A program made the translations under genes and the position numbers. From Candidatus Bathyarchaeota archaeon (GTDB taxonomy: Archaea; Thermoproteota; Bathyarchaeia; TCS64), in assembly GCA_014730055.1 (NCBI GenBank), contig WJIV01000120.1:1-13294 (forward strand): DNA of 13,294 nucleotides. The letters are read 5' to 3'. Each line of letters starts with the position of its first letter. Position 1 is the stretch's first letter. Below the pieces are notes generated by a model. The model saw only the letters and a list, made by a program, of their open reading frames with translations. It made no database searches and was not told where the DNA came from. Of this stretch, positions 1-5,976 are shown piece by piece.

Positions 1-53
1 CTGAAGTAGTATATGCAGGTAACGATCATAATACCCTTGAAGAGGCTTATTAA
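1..53 (+). CDS. C-terminal tail of an unidentified protein (truncated by window edge)
   Basis: Of the three + strand frames only frame 3 is open from the window edge. It reads about 16 codons ending ...GNDHNTLEEAY and stops at TAA 51-53. The next gene on the other strand ends at 65, so the two would be convergent with an 11-bp gap, as at the other convergent junctions here. The fragment is too short to name a family. It could also be non-coding. Confidence 0.4.
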   Translation, partial: EVVYAGNDHNTLEEAY

Positions 54-64
54 ATCAATGAGCT

Positions 65-349
65 CTATACTAAAAGAATTAAACGGTTATCTTCATGTTT
101 AATTCTCTTTACCTTATAATTTGAATTGAGTAGATTCTTTCTAATAAATGAGATATCCTCGTTGGATAGAGGTTTATTTGTATCGGCTTTTAACGCATAT
201 AGTGCTGTGTTCGGATCGAAGATATCAACCCCTTTTCTCTTTGTTACTGAGATATCGAAGTCATAATAGCCCAAATGAATCAATGCTCCATCCATAAGCC
301 GTTTTATATGGATTCTATTTTCTTCAACGAGTGACTTTATACTATCCAC
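65..349 (-). CDS. Small uncharacterised protein, 94 aa, coupled to the phosphoribosyltransferase
   Basis: I do not recognise a family. The protein is soluble and charged, with no signal peptide, membrane segment or Cys/His metal site. It looks alpha/beta: a helical N-terminus (residues 1-25), a strand-rich middle (GYYDFDISV, about 27-35) and a Lys/Arg-rich C-terminus ending in a hydrophobic strand (RLILLV). The GTG start at 349-347 follows the PRTase stop TGA (352-350) with no spacer (TGAGTG), so translation is very probably coupled. That suggests a job linked to the PRTase, for example as a small subunit or regulator, but this is inference from position only. No ATG start fits; the first in-frame Met is well inside the protein. 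Confidence 0.7.
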   Translation of the reverse strand: MDSIKSLVEENRIHIKRLMDGALIHLGYYDFDISVTKRKGVDIFDPNTALYALKADTNKPLSNEDISFIRKNLLNSNYKVKRIKHEDNRLILLV

Positions 350-970
350 TCAATCACCATTTGAGCGACGTCTAATTTCTGCTTGTATATTCTTTATTTT
401 GTCTTCGGTTAGTTCTATCCCAAATCTATTTTTAAGATTCCTTTTGATCTCGCTAGCATCCTCTGCTCCAAAAGCGGCTTTGGGGATTATATTGCACATA
501 TCCTCAGTATAGTTCCAAGGAAATATTACCCAGCGCCATTTTATCTCTTCAGCAAAATAATCTGGTATAAATTCACTATCTTCAATATGACGTAGAGCCG
601 CTGTCTTAATCTCCTCTGGTGTTTTCTGCTTAACATATTCCACTGCCAGTTGCATGCTCTGACCGGTATCAGTAATATCGTCAACTATGAGTACTTTCCT
701 TCCTGTAAGGTCAACGTCGAAGGCGTATTTGATCCTAGCTGAACCATCAGGTGTTGCAGTGACACCCCAGTGTTCCACCTTAAGACTTACTAAATCTTTA
801 ATCCCGAGGTGATCACAGAGGACTCTGCTTAAAACCCAACCACCTCTAGCTAGACCTACTAGAAAATCTGGATGAAATCCCGAAGTAATAATTTTTTTTG
901 CAAGTTTCTTACTAAGTTCGTCAAATAATCGCCAGCTCATGACCTCACATTCGAATGATTCAGTACTCAT
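350..970 (-). CDS. Purine-type phosphoribosyltransferase (PRTase)
   Basis: Type I PRTase of the hypoxanthine/xanthine-guanine group, a cytosolic enzyme that would join a base to PRPP in nucleotide salvage. The PRPP-binding signature VLIVDDITDTGQSM lies at residues 93-106, with the paired acidic residues and TGQS loop intact. The pyrophosphate loop ARGGW is at 41-45. The C-terminal half carries WRWVIFPWNYTED (about 145-157), which resembles the base-binding region of archaeal HPRT-like proteins. At 206 aa it is of usual length. The ATG at 970 has no clear Shine-Dalgarno; a second in-frame Met at residue 11 also lies ahead of the first conserved block, so the start is not certain. Base specificity cannot be read from sequence. 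It is the first gene of a two-gene unit with the 94-aa protein. Confidence 0.88.
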   Translation of the reverse strand: MSTESFECEVMSWRLFDELSKKLAKKIITSGFHPDFLVGLARGGWVLSRVLCDHLGIKDLVSLKVEHWGVTATPDGSARIKYAFDVDLTGRKVLIVDDITDTGQSMQLAVEYVKQKTPEEIKTAALRHIEDSEFIPDYFAEEIKWRWVIFPWNYTEDMCNIIPKAAFGAEDASEIKRNLKNRFGIELTEDKIKNIQAEIRRRSNGD

Positions 971-1024
971 AAGAAAAAGAAAAGTTAAGGTATGGTAAAA
1001 GATTTTTTTCTCTTACAAATAAAA
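971..1024 (-). promoter_or_regulatory. Spacer with T-rich tract and TATA-like element between DUF6282 gene and PRTase gene
   Basis: On the minus strand this 54-bp spacer begins with an AT-rich TATA-like stretch just after the DUF6282 stop (about 1014-1025, TTTTATTTG) and ends with CTTTTCTTTTTCTT immediately before the PRTase ATG. The T-rich run could be an archaeal terminator for the upstream gene. The AT-rich element could drive the PRTase gene, predicting a start near 995. Both are pattern calls only. Confidence 0.35.
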
Positions 1025-2080
1025 TTATGAGCTTTTTATCCCAAGGAGAATTTCGGGGTTCGTTTTTACCATTTTTGTTATTTCCTCACTGCTAATACCC
1101 AAGTCTAATAGACATGCGATGAATTCTCGTAGACCTTCCACAGGTGTAGGAAGTGTATAGACACCGAAGTCTGTACATATTATACAGTTCTCGGCTCCAA
1201 GTTCAGAGATCTGATCTGCAACCTCCTTAACTCCTCCTGAGACTTCCCCACTCATACCTTCATCTATGGAAGCGTATTCCCTTTCTACATAGTAATGGGT
1301 CTTGGGTATAGTTGTGGTATGCGTGTAGGCAGCCAAGGTATACTCGATGAACGCACCCTTCTCAATCATCTCATTAAGTTCGTTCAATGAAGATTCCTTG
1401 ACTACAGCACTTGAGACGATCACTTTTTCAATACTATATTCTCTGGACAGGTCAACTAGTCTAATAGCTTCAGGAACCGATACGTGACCTGTTATCATAT
1501 ATACATGAGGATTGGTTGATATGAGACGTAGGATCTCGTCGAGATTCTCATCTGGTTTCTCATCAATGGGTATCTTAATACACATATCCAATTCTTTTTG
1601 GAACTCGGGAAATAGTTCACTAAGAGGCCTGAACTCTCCTTCGACGACTCTGCCTTCTCTAGATGCTTGATAATAGGTGCTATGAGCTCCAAAGCTTACA
1701 TATTTAGCTCCATCACCGTAAAAAAGGGCGGTTTTAACACTCCGAGGATTCATACCTCCATAAACGGTATTTAGTATTATACCACCATAGGTCTTGAAAT
1801 CTGTAATTGACCTATTTACAAGCCAAGAGGTTCCATTACTCATCTCGAAAACATCCATGAAAACAATGGACTGCATTCCAGCATCTTTAGCCTGTTCAGC
1901 GGCTTGGAATGGATCGACCCTTCGAGGGCTGCTGAATATATGTGGTCCCGCGTGAACGTGGATATCAATCGCACCCTTTAGTAAATCCTCAGTAAGCTCC
2001 ATCGACCTGCCTTCTGGTAAGTATTTGTTAATCAATTTAGTAATTGAAGCAATTGTCGAAATAATATTGTTTCTATCCAA
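1025..2080 (-). CDS. DUF6282-family amidohydrolase-like protein
   Basis: Metal-dependent hydrolase-like TIM barrel of the amidohydrolase superfamily, best matched from memory to DUF6282. Strand 1 carries the metal motif DIHVHAGP (residues 39-46, H41 and H43). Other possible ligands are H133 (GAHST), H199 (TGHVS) and D304 (CTDFG), in the order expected for the fold. The substrate is unknown. The longest frame starts at TTG 2080, but residues 1-26 precede the conserved domain. An ATG at residue 27 (2002-2000) has AGGT close upstream, and a TATA-like element near 2092-2100 would place transcription start close to 2070, inside the longer frame. The real start may therefore be 2002, giving 325 aa. 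It is divergent from aIF2-beta and may be transcribed alone. Family call is fairly sure, function is not. Confidence 0.8.
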   Translation of the reverse strand: MDRNNIISTIASITKLINKYLPEGRSMELTEDLLKGAIDIHVHAGPHIFSSPRRVDPFQAAEQAKDAGMQSIVFMDVFEMSNGTSWLVNRSITDFKTYGGIILNTVYGGMNPRSVKTALFYGDGAKYVSFGAHSTYYQASREGRVVEGEFRPLSELFPEFQKELDMCIKIPIDEKPDENLDEILRLISTNPHVYMITGHVSVPEAIRLVDLSREYSIEKVIVSSAVVKESSLNELNEMIEKGAFIEYTLAAYTHTTTIPKTHYYVEREYASIDEGMSGEVSGGVKEVADQISELGAENCIICTDFGVYTLPTPVEGLREFIACLLDLGISSEEITKMVKTNPEILLGIKSS

Positions 2081-2122
2081 AATTCAGGAATATACAAAAT
2101 ATTACTCGACTGATATCCCCAA

Positions 2123-2130
2123 CTTTTTAT
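2123..2130 (+). promoter_or_regulatory. Probable TATA box for the aIF2-beta/DUF424 operon
   Basis: CTTTTTAT lies 61 bp before the aIF2-beta ATG, within the 110-bp divergent gap. A typical archaeal spacing of about 25 bp predicts a start near 2153 and a leader of roughly 40 nt. The leader has AGGAT directly before the ATG, too close for a normal Shine-Dalgarno. Confidence 0.4.
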
Positions 2131-2190
2131 TGCGCCCAACGGAATAGGGAGAAAGGCGATTAGTCTAAATTCAACGCCGTATTATAGGAT

Positions 2191-2610
2191 ATGAAAAAGA
2201 TGGAAAAAGACTACCAAAAAATGCTAGATAGGGCTTACGATGAACTGCCCGAACAAATAGATACCAGCGACCGCTTCCAAGTTCCGAGGGCAGAGGTAAG
2301 GCAACAGGGAAGGCGTACATATATAATGAACTTCAAAGAAATCGCAGATGAACTTAGAAGAGACCCTGATCACTTGATGAAATTCCTTCTGGGAGAGACT
2401 GCCACTAGAGGGAACTATGATGGAACTAGGGCAATATTCCAAGGTAAATTCACTCCCGACAGCATAAGAAACCTAGTTGAGATATATACTAACAAGTACG
2501 TCATATGCCCAGTATGTCAGAGACCCGACACGCATCTAGTAAAAGAACGAAGGTTAACCTTCCTACAATGTGACGCTTGCGGAGCACGGAGCAGCATAGG
2601 GAAGGACTAG
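2191..2610 (+). CDS. Translation initiation factor 2 subunit beta (aIF2-beta)
   Basis: Beta subunit of the archaeal heterotrimeric aIF2, which carries initiator Met-tRNA to the small ribosomal subunit. The short N-terminal helix that contacts the gamma subunit is residues 5-20 (YQKMLDRAYDELP). The central alpha/beta domain spans about 28-100, and a C-terminal zinc ribbon has C106-x2-C109 and C127-x2-C130. The length, 139 aa, is normal for an archaeal protein that lacks the long eukaryotic N-terminal extension. The ATG at 2191 is used, but Met4 (2200) would also serve. It is followed after one base by DUF424, a common archaeal arrangement, and they surely share a transcript. Confidence 0.96.
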   Translation: MKKMEKDYQKMLDRAYDELPEQIDTSDRFQVPRAEVRQQGRRTYIMNFKEIADELRRDPDHLMKFLLGETATRGNYDGTRAIFQGKFTPDSIRNLVEIYTNKYVICPVCQRPDTHLVKERRLTFLQCDACGARSSIGKD

Positions 2611-2611
2611 C

Positions 2612-2911
2612 TTGGGAAAAGTATACGTAAAGTCAGTTCGTCAAGGCCGAGAGACTGTTGTTGCAATATGCGATGAAGAAATCCTCGGAGAGACTCTTGA
2701 AGGAGGAAGAGTACCCTTTACTGTTCATGAAGGATTTTATAAAGGTGCACTAGGCGAGGTAGAAGAAGCTATAGATGCTATGAAACAGGCAACAATTTGT
2801 AACCTTGTTGGAAAAACAATTGTCGAAGCTGCCATAGACAGCAAAATGGTGCATGAGAGAGCCGTTATCTATTTCGGAGATATACCACACGCTCAAATAG
2901 TCAAACTTTAA
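2612..2911 (+). CDS. DUF424 family protein
   Basis: A conserved archaeal protein of unknown function, 99 aa, the usual length for DUF424. Family hallmarks visible are the early CDEEILGETLEGG block (residues 20-32), the helix ending in NLVGKTIVEAAI (about 64-75), and the C-terminal GDIPHAQIVKL (89-99). The start is TTG at 2612, one base after the aIF2-beta stop. There is no alternative ATG until about residue 58, so TTG is required. The purine-rich AGGGAAGGA at the end of aIF2-beta can act as its ribosome site. Close linkage to aIF2-beta suggests a role in translation initiation, but the biochemical role has not been shown to my knowledge. Confidence 0.92.
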   Translation: MGKVYVKSVRQGRETVVAICDEEILGETLEGGRVPFTVHEGFYKGALGEVEEAIDAMKQATICNLVGKTIVEAAIDSKMVHERAVIYFGDIPHAQIVKL

Positions 2912-2918
2912 GGATCAA

Positions 2919-2928
2919 TTTCTTAATA
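2919..2928 (+). promoter_or_regulatory. Probable TATA box for the SAHH gene
   Basis: TTTCTTAATA is centred about 26 bp before the GTG start at 2950. This is the distance expected if the transcript begins at or next to the start codon, that is, a leaderless mRNA. No clear Shine-Dalgarno precedes the GTG, which fits. Confidence 0.4.
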
Positions 2929-2950
2929 CATGGAAGACACTTCTTCCGTG
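2929..2950. promoter_or_regulatory. Inverted repeat / possible hairpin ending on the SAHH start codon
   Basis: CATGGAAGA (2929-2937), a 4-base CACT spacer, and TCTTCCGTG (2942-2950) pair over nine positions, with one mismatch in DNA (a G-U wobble in RNA). The right arm ends on the G of the SAHH GTG start. It could be a repressor operator at the transcription start, a leader hairpin, or an end signal for the aIF2-beta/DUF424 transcript. Confidence 0.45.
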
Positions 2951-4212
2951 TGAGTGTTTTGGAATACAAAGTTAAAGACATCGACTTAGCGGATGATGGA
3001 GAGCTATTAATCGAATGGGCTAGCGATCACATGCCTGTCTTAGAATTAATCAGAGAGCGTTTCAAAGAGGAGAAACCCTTTGAGGATGTGGTCGTAGGGG
3101 CTGTTTTACACTGTACAAAAGAAACAGCGGTCCTAGTTAGAACCTTGGAAACTGGAGGAGCGACAGTCGCTTTAGCAGGCTCGAACCCATTGAGTACACA
3201 CGATTCGGTGGTAGCTGCCCTAGCGAATGAGGGTACACACGTCTATGCATGGATAGATCAAACCACCGAGGAATACTATTGGTGTATCGACCAACTTATG
3301 GAATACGAGCCTAATCTCACGATGGACGATGGTTGCGATCTGGTTAGTAGGATTCATAGCGAAAAACCTGAGCTAATAGACAACATTAAAGGTGGAAGTG
3401 AAGAGACAACAACGGGGGTAATTAGGCTTAGGGCAATGCATGAAGATGGTGCTTTAAAATACCCAATGGTGGCTGTAAATGACACTCCTACAAAACGTAT
3501 GTTTGATAACAGGTATGGAACTGGTCAGAGTACCATCGATGGAATTCTGAGAGCCTCAAGTGTAATGTTAGCAGGTAAAAACTTTGTAATGTGTGGATTT
3601 GGCTGGTGTGGAAAAGGTATTGCCATGAGAGCAGAAGGAATGGGAGCGAATGTTATAGTAACTGAAATAGACTCTATAAAAGCACTTGAAGCAACTATGG
3701 AAGGTTACCGTGTAATGCCCCTTATAGAGGCAGCCCCTTTAGGCGATATTTTTGTTACAAGTACAGGTAATATCAATGTGTTAGATTTGAAACATATCCA
3801 GAAACTGAAAGATGGGGCACTGCTCGCTAACAGCGGGCATTTTAACGTTGAAATAAACATAGATGCTTTAGAGGAACAATCTGAGAGCAAGAGAAGAATG
3901 CGCCCGGATTTAGACCAGTACACAATGAAAGATGGAAGAAAGCTATACCTCCTAGGAGAAGGGCGTTTGGTAAACCTTGCTGCAGCTGAAGGACACCCCA
4001 GCAGCGTAATGGATATGAGCTTTGCTGATCAGGCACTAGTAGCGGAGTGGCTTTGGAAAAATCCCCAGCTAGAGATTAAGGTGCATGAGGTCCCAATTGA
4101 AATTGATGCCAATGTGGCTGATTTGAAGCTTGAATCCATGGGAATAGAGATAGACGTACTAACAGAGAGACAGAGAAAGTACCTAGCAAGCTGGGAAGAG
4201 GGAACCATTTAA
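2950..4212 (+). CDS. ahcY: Adenosylhomocysteinase (S-adenosyl-L-homocysteine hydrolase)
   Basis: Cytosolic NAD-dependent enzyme that splits S-adenosylhomocysteine, the inhibitory by-product of SAM methylation, into homocysteine and adenosine. Catalytic and substrate residues are present: H54 (LHCTKETA), D127 (DDGCD), E152 (SEETTTG), K182 and D186 (PTKRMFDN), and H297 (NSGHF). The NAD site is GFGWCG (216-221), the form usual in archaea. At 420 aa it has the archaeal length and lacks the C-terminal Lys/Tyr tail that closes the NAD pocket in bacterial and eukaryotic enzymes; it ends in ...SWEEGTI. Some archaeal members prefer S-inosylhomocysteine, and the sequence does not settle which applies here. 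The GTG at 2950 starts the frame. The 3' end overlaps the convergent nuclease gene by 4 bp. Confidence 0.97.
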   Translation: MSVLEYKVKDIDLADDGELLIEWASDHMPVLELIRERFKEEKPFEDVVVGAVLHCTKETAVLVRTLETGGATVALAGSNPLSTHDSVVAALANEGTHVYAWIDQTTEEYYWCIDQLMEYEPNLTMDDGCDLVSRIHSEKPELIDNIKGGSEETTTGVIRLRAMHEDGALKYPMVAVNDTPTKRMFDNRYGTGQSTIDGILRASSVMLAGKNFVMCGFGWCGKGIAMRAEGMGANVIVTEIDSIKALEATMEGYRVMPLIEAAPLGDIFVTSTGNINVLDLKHIQKLKDGALLANSGHFNVEINIDALEEQSESKRRMRPDLDQYTMKDGRKLYLLGEGRLVNLAAAEGHPSSVMDMSFADQALVAEWLWKNPQLEIKVHEVPIEIDANVADLKLESMGIEIDVLTERQRKYLASWEEGTI

Positions 4213-5423
4213 GAGGATTTAACCAAAATCAAACCTTCAACGGTCTCCTTCAGGACTCCTTTTTCTTTAAGATACTGAATGCTATTCTCAGTCTCAAGGG
4301 GGGTAAAACCTCTTCTTCCCATTTCTTTCACAAGCCAGCTCTGCTGATAGAGAAAGCCTGGAATACGAATAGTTCTTACAATCTGCCGGCTACAAGCCCT
4401 TACCTTAGCCTCATTATTCATAAGAGGACCCCTAATAGTCTCAATTTTACTACTTAGAGGTGCAGCTGGAATCCTCAATGTTCTTTTTACATGTTTATGA
4501 AAGTCCTGGGTAATTTTTCCCCCGTGAAACGTAAGTACACGTTTTGGTTTGCACTTTCTAATAAATCCTAATAATCCTTTATAATCAGCATGATCGCTCA
4601 ATGGAAAAGCCATGCTCTTTTTACGCATGATTGAAGCCCACCCGGAGGCTAATGCAATATCTAAGTTGTTAGCGGGTAGCTTTGATCCCTTCGGCATAAT
4701 TATAGCACATTTCCCAGACTCAAATACTTCGTTTCCTTCTTCACTTCTCAGGTCTATGCTATCAAGATCATAACCAGAGTCTCGATATACGTCTGTTATA
4801 TTCGAGGCGCTTTTTGCAGTTACAACTGGGAGCTTTGTATACTGATTGAATATACTTATCAATTCTTGAGCGTTCCCAATACTGTCAGTCTTAAAGGCTG
4901 GGATTCTGTTACCTAAGACAGAATTAATAGCCCATGTATAAATTTCTACTGAAAGATCCTCTCTTTTTGGGAATTTAAAAATTGGAGACCCAAAGGTAGT
5001 CTCTATAATTAATATATCACACTTTACAGGAGTAGCAGCATCCATGGTAAATGTATTTTCAGTTCCCAGGTCTCCGGTATATAGAACAGTCCCTCCCGGG
5101 GTATTAACCTCGTATTGTACACTACCTAAAACATGGCCACTATTGTGAACCTTAACCTCGAAATCCTCTACATGTAATTTATCTCCGATCCTTACAGGTT
5201 TTAACCCATCAAGTCTGCTCCATCCCATAGCCCTGAGGAGATCAAGTGTTTCCTTCGTCGCATATTTTTCACGTTCTGGGTGCTTGAAGGCAGCGGCGTG
5301 GTCTGCGTGGGCATGAGTCACAAATGTGGGATAGCTATGGGAATTTCTAGTAGGATCGATAATAATGCCCTGATCCCCGTATTCAATAACTATTCCTCCC
5401 CTTTGACGTACCTTTAACTCCAA
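4209..5423 (-). CDS. Metallo-beta-lactamase-fold exonuclease, COG1236-like (CPSF/SNM1-related)
   Basis: Predicted zinc nuclease resembling the RNA 3'-end processing and DNA-ligase-associated exonuclease group. The metal motif is HAHADH (residues 37-42), followed by H97 (GHVLGS), D118 (YTGD) and E141 in ETTFGSP. The beta-CASP-like second half has LSDHAD (276-281, H279-D280 region) and TFHGG (298-302). The last 80 residues look like a winged-helix tail that could bind nucleic acid. Whether the substrate is DNA or RNA cannot be told. The start is TTG at 5423, supported by GAGG at 5434-5431 seven bases upstream. It lies 75 bp downstream of NAC on the same strand, so co-transcription is possible. 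It shares the TTAA at its stop with the convergent SAHH gene. Confidence 0.85.
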   Translation of the reverse strand: MELKVRQRGGIVIEYGDQGIIIDPTRNSHSYPTFVTHAHADHAAAFKHPEREKYATKETLDLLRAMGWSRLDGLKPVRIGDKLHVEDFEVKVHNSGHVLGSVQYEVNTPGGTVLYTGDLGTENTFTMDAATPVKCDILIIETTFGSPIFKFPKREDLSVEIYTWAINSVLGNRIPAFKTDSIGNAQELISIFNQYTKLPVVTAKSASNITDVYRDSGYDLDSIDLRSEEGNEVFESGKCAIIMPKGSKLPANNLDIALASGWASIMRKKSMAFPLSDHADYKGLLGFIRKCKPKRVLTFHGGKITQDFHKHVKRTLRIPAAPLSSKIETIRGPLMNNEAKVRACSRQIVRTIRIPGFLYQQSWLVKEMGRRGFTPLETENSIQYLKEKGVLKETVEGLILVKSS

Positions 5424-5479
5424 TATAGTGCCTCATTAATTGAAATATCTATTCTATAATTGGCAAAAATATGATATAG

Positions 5480-5493
5480 GGATTTATTAATCC
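5480..5493. repeat. Small inverted repeat in the NAC-nuclease spacer
   Basis: GGATT-TATT-AATCC forms a 5-bp stem with a 4-base loop, six bases past the end of NAC. It overlaps AT-rich sequence that could also be a TATA element for the nuclease gene. Too short to be certain of a function. Confidence 0.25.
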
Positions 5494-5498
5494 GATCC

Positions 5499-5852
5499 TT
5501 ATCGAGTTTGTAGATTTAGAATCGCTTGAGCGAGGTCACCTTCGGTCTTTTCAAGAGCAGCGCGTGCTTTATCCATAGAAACATTTGCCTGTTGGGCAAC
5601 CAAGAGTATGTCCTCCTCTGGTATCTGAACTTCTTCTTCCTGTGTCTCGAGCTTTCTCTCGGTCTCAGTACCACCAGCAACCTGATACATGGTCGTACCT
5701 TGAACATCTATACTGGTAACCTGAGGCCCTTCGATGACAATTTCACGATTTCGGCCTTGGAGGATAACGCGTTGAATATCTCCCATCTCATTCATATTCA
5801 TGCCCATTTGTTTCATCATACGTCGAGCACGACGGCTATTGATCCGTGTCAA
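5499..5852 (-). CDS. nac: Nascent polypeptide-associated complex protein (archaeal NAC)
   Basis: Ribosome-associated chaperone that binds emerging nascent chains near the exit tunnel; archaea use a single NAC protein as a homodimer. The N-terminus is strongly basic (INSRRARRMMKQMGM, residues 4-18), matching the ribosome-binding segment. The NAC beta-barrel core spans about 24-62 (IQRVILQG... to YQVAGG). A Glu-rich linker leads to a C-terminal UBA domain (about 78-115). At 117 aa it is full length. Start is TTG at 5852: an in-frame stop lies six codons upstream with no ATG between, and GGTGA sits four bases before the TTG. It is divergent from copB and upstream of the nuclease gene on its strand. 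Confidence 0.95.
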   Translation of the reverse strand: MTRINSRRARRMMKQMGMNMNEMGDIQRVILQGRNREIVIEGPQVTSIDVQGTTMYQVAGGTETERKLETQEEEVQIPEEDILLVAQQANVSMDKARAALEKTEGDLAQAILNLQTR

Positions 5853-5863
5853 ATGTTCACCAT

Positions 5864-5884
5864 GGGACTAAGGTATAAGGTCCC
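5864..5884 (-). promoter_or_regulatory. TATA-like element inside an inverted repeat upstream of NAC
   Basis: GGGAC (5864-5868) and GTCCC (5880-5884) flank TAAGGTATAAG. On the minus strand the centre reads CTTATACC, about 23 bp before the NAC TTG, a distance suited to a TATA box. That spacing would leave little room for the GGTGA ribosome site, so either the box or the site is the real signal. Confidence 0.3.
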
Positions 5885-5933
5885 TTTTGATGCTTTTGGA
5901 TAATCCAAGTTAAATTCCATCTAATTTATTTCA

Positions 5934-5944
5934 ACTATTTATTT
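5934..5944 (+). promoter_or_regulatory. Probable TATA box for the copper ATPase gene
   Basis: ACTATTTATTT is centred about 38 bp before the GTG start at 5977, predicting a start near 5964 and a leader of roughly 13 nt. A second AT-rich candidate, CTAATTTATT, lies at 5921-5930. No copper-box motif was recognised. Confidence 0.4.
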
Positions 5945-5976
5945 GACCAATAAAGATCAATCTACAGGCATTAACC

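Noticed and set aside
2929..2950. SAM- or SAH-sensing riboswitch before SAHH
   Set aside because: Only one short hairpin is present, with no multi-helix aptamer or conserved riboswitch core.
5526..5903. 125-codon + strand open frame opposite NAC
   Set aside because: It is antisense to a well-supported NAC gene; its product matches no family and is Cys/His/Leu-rich in the way antisense frames often are.
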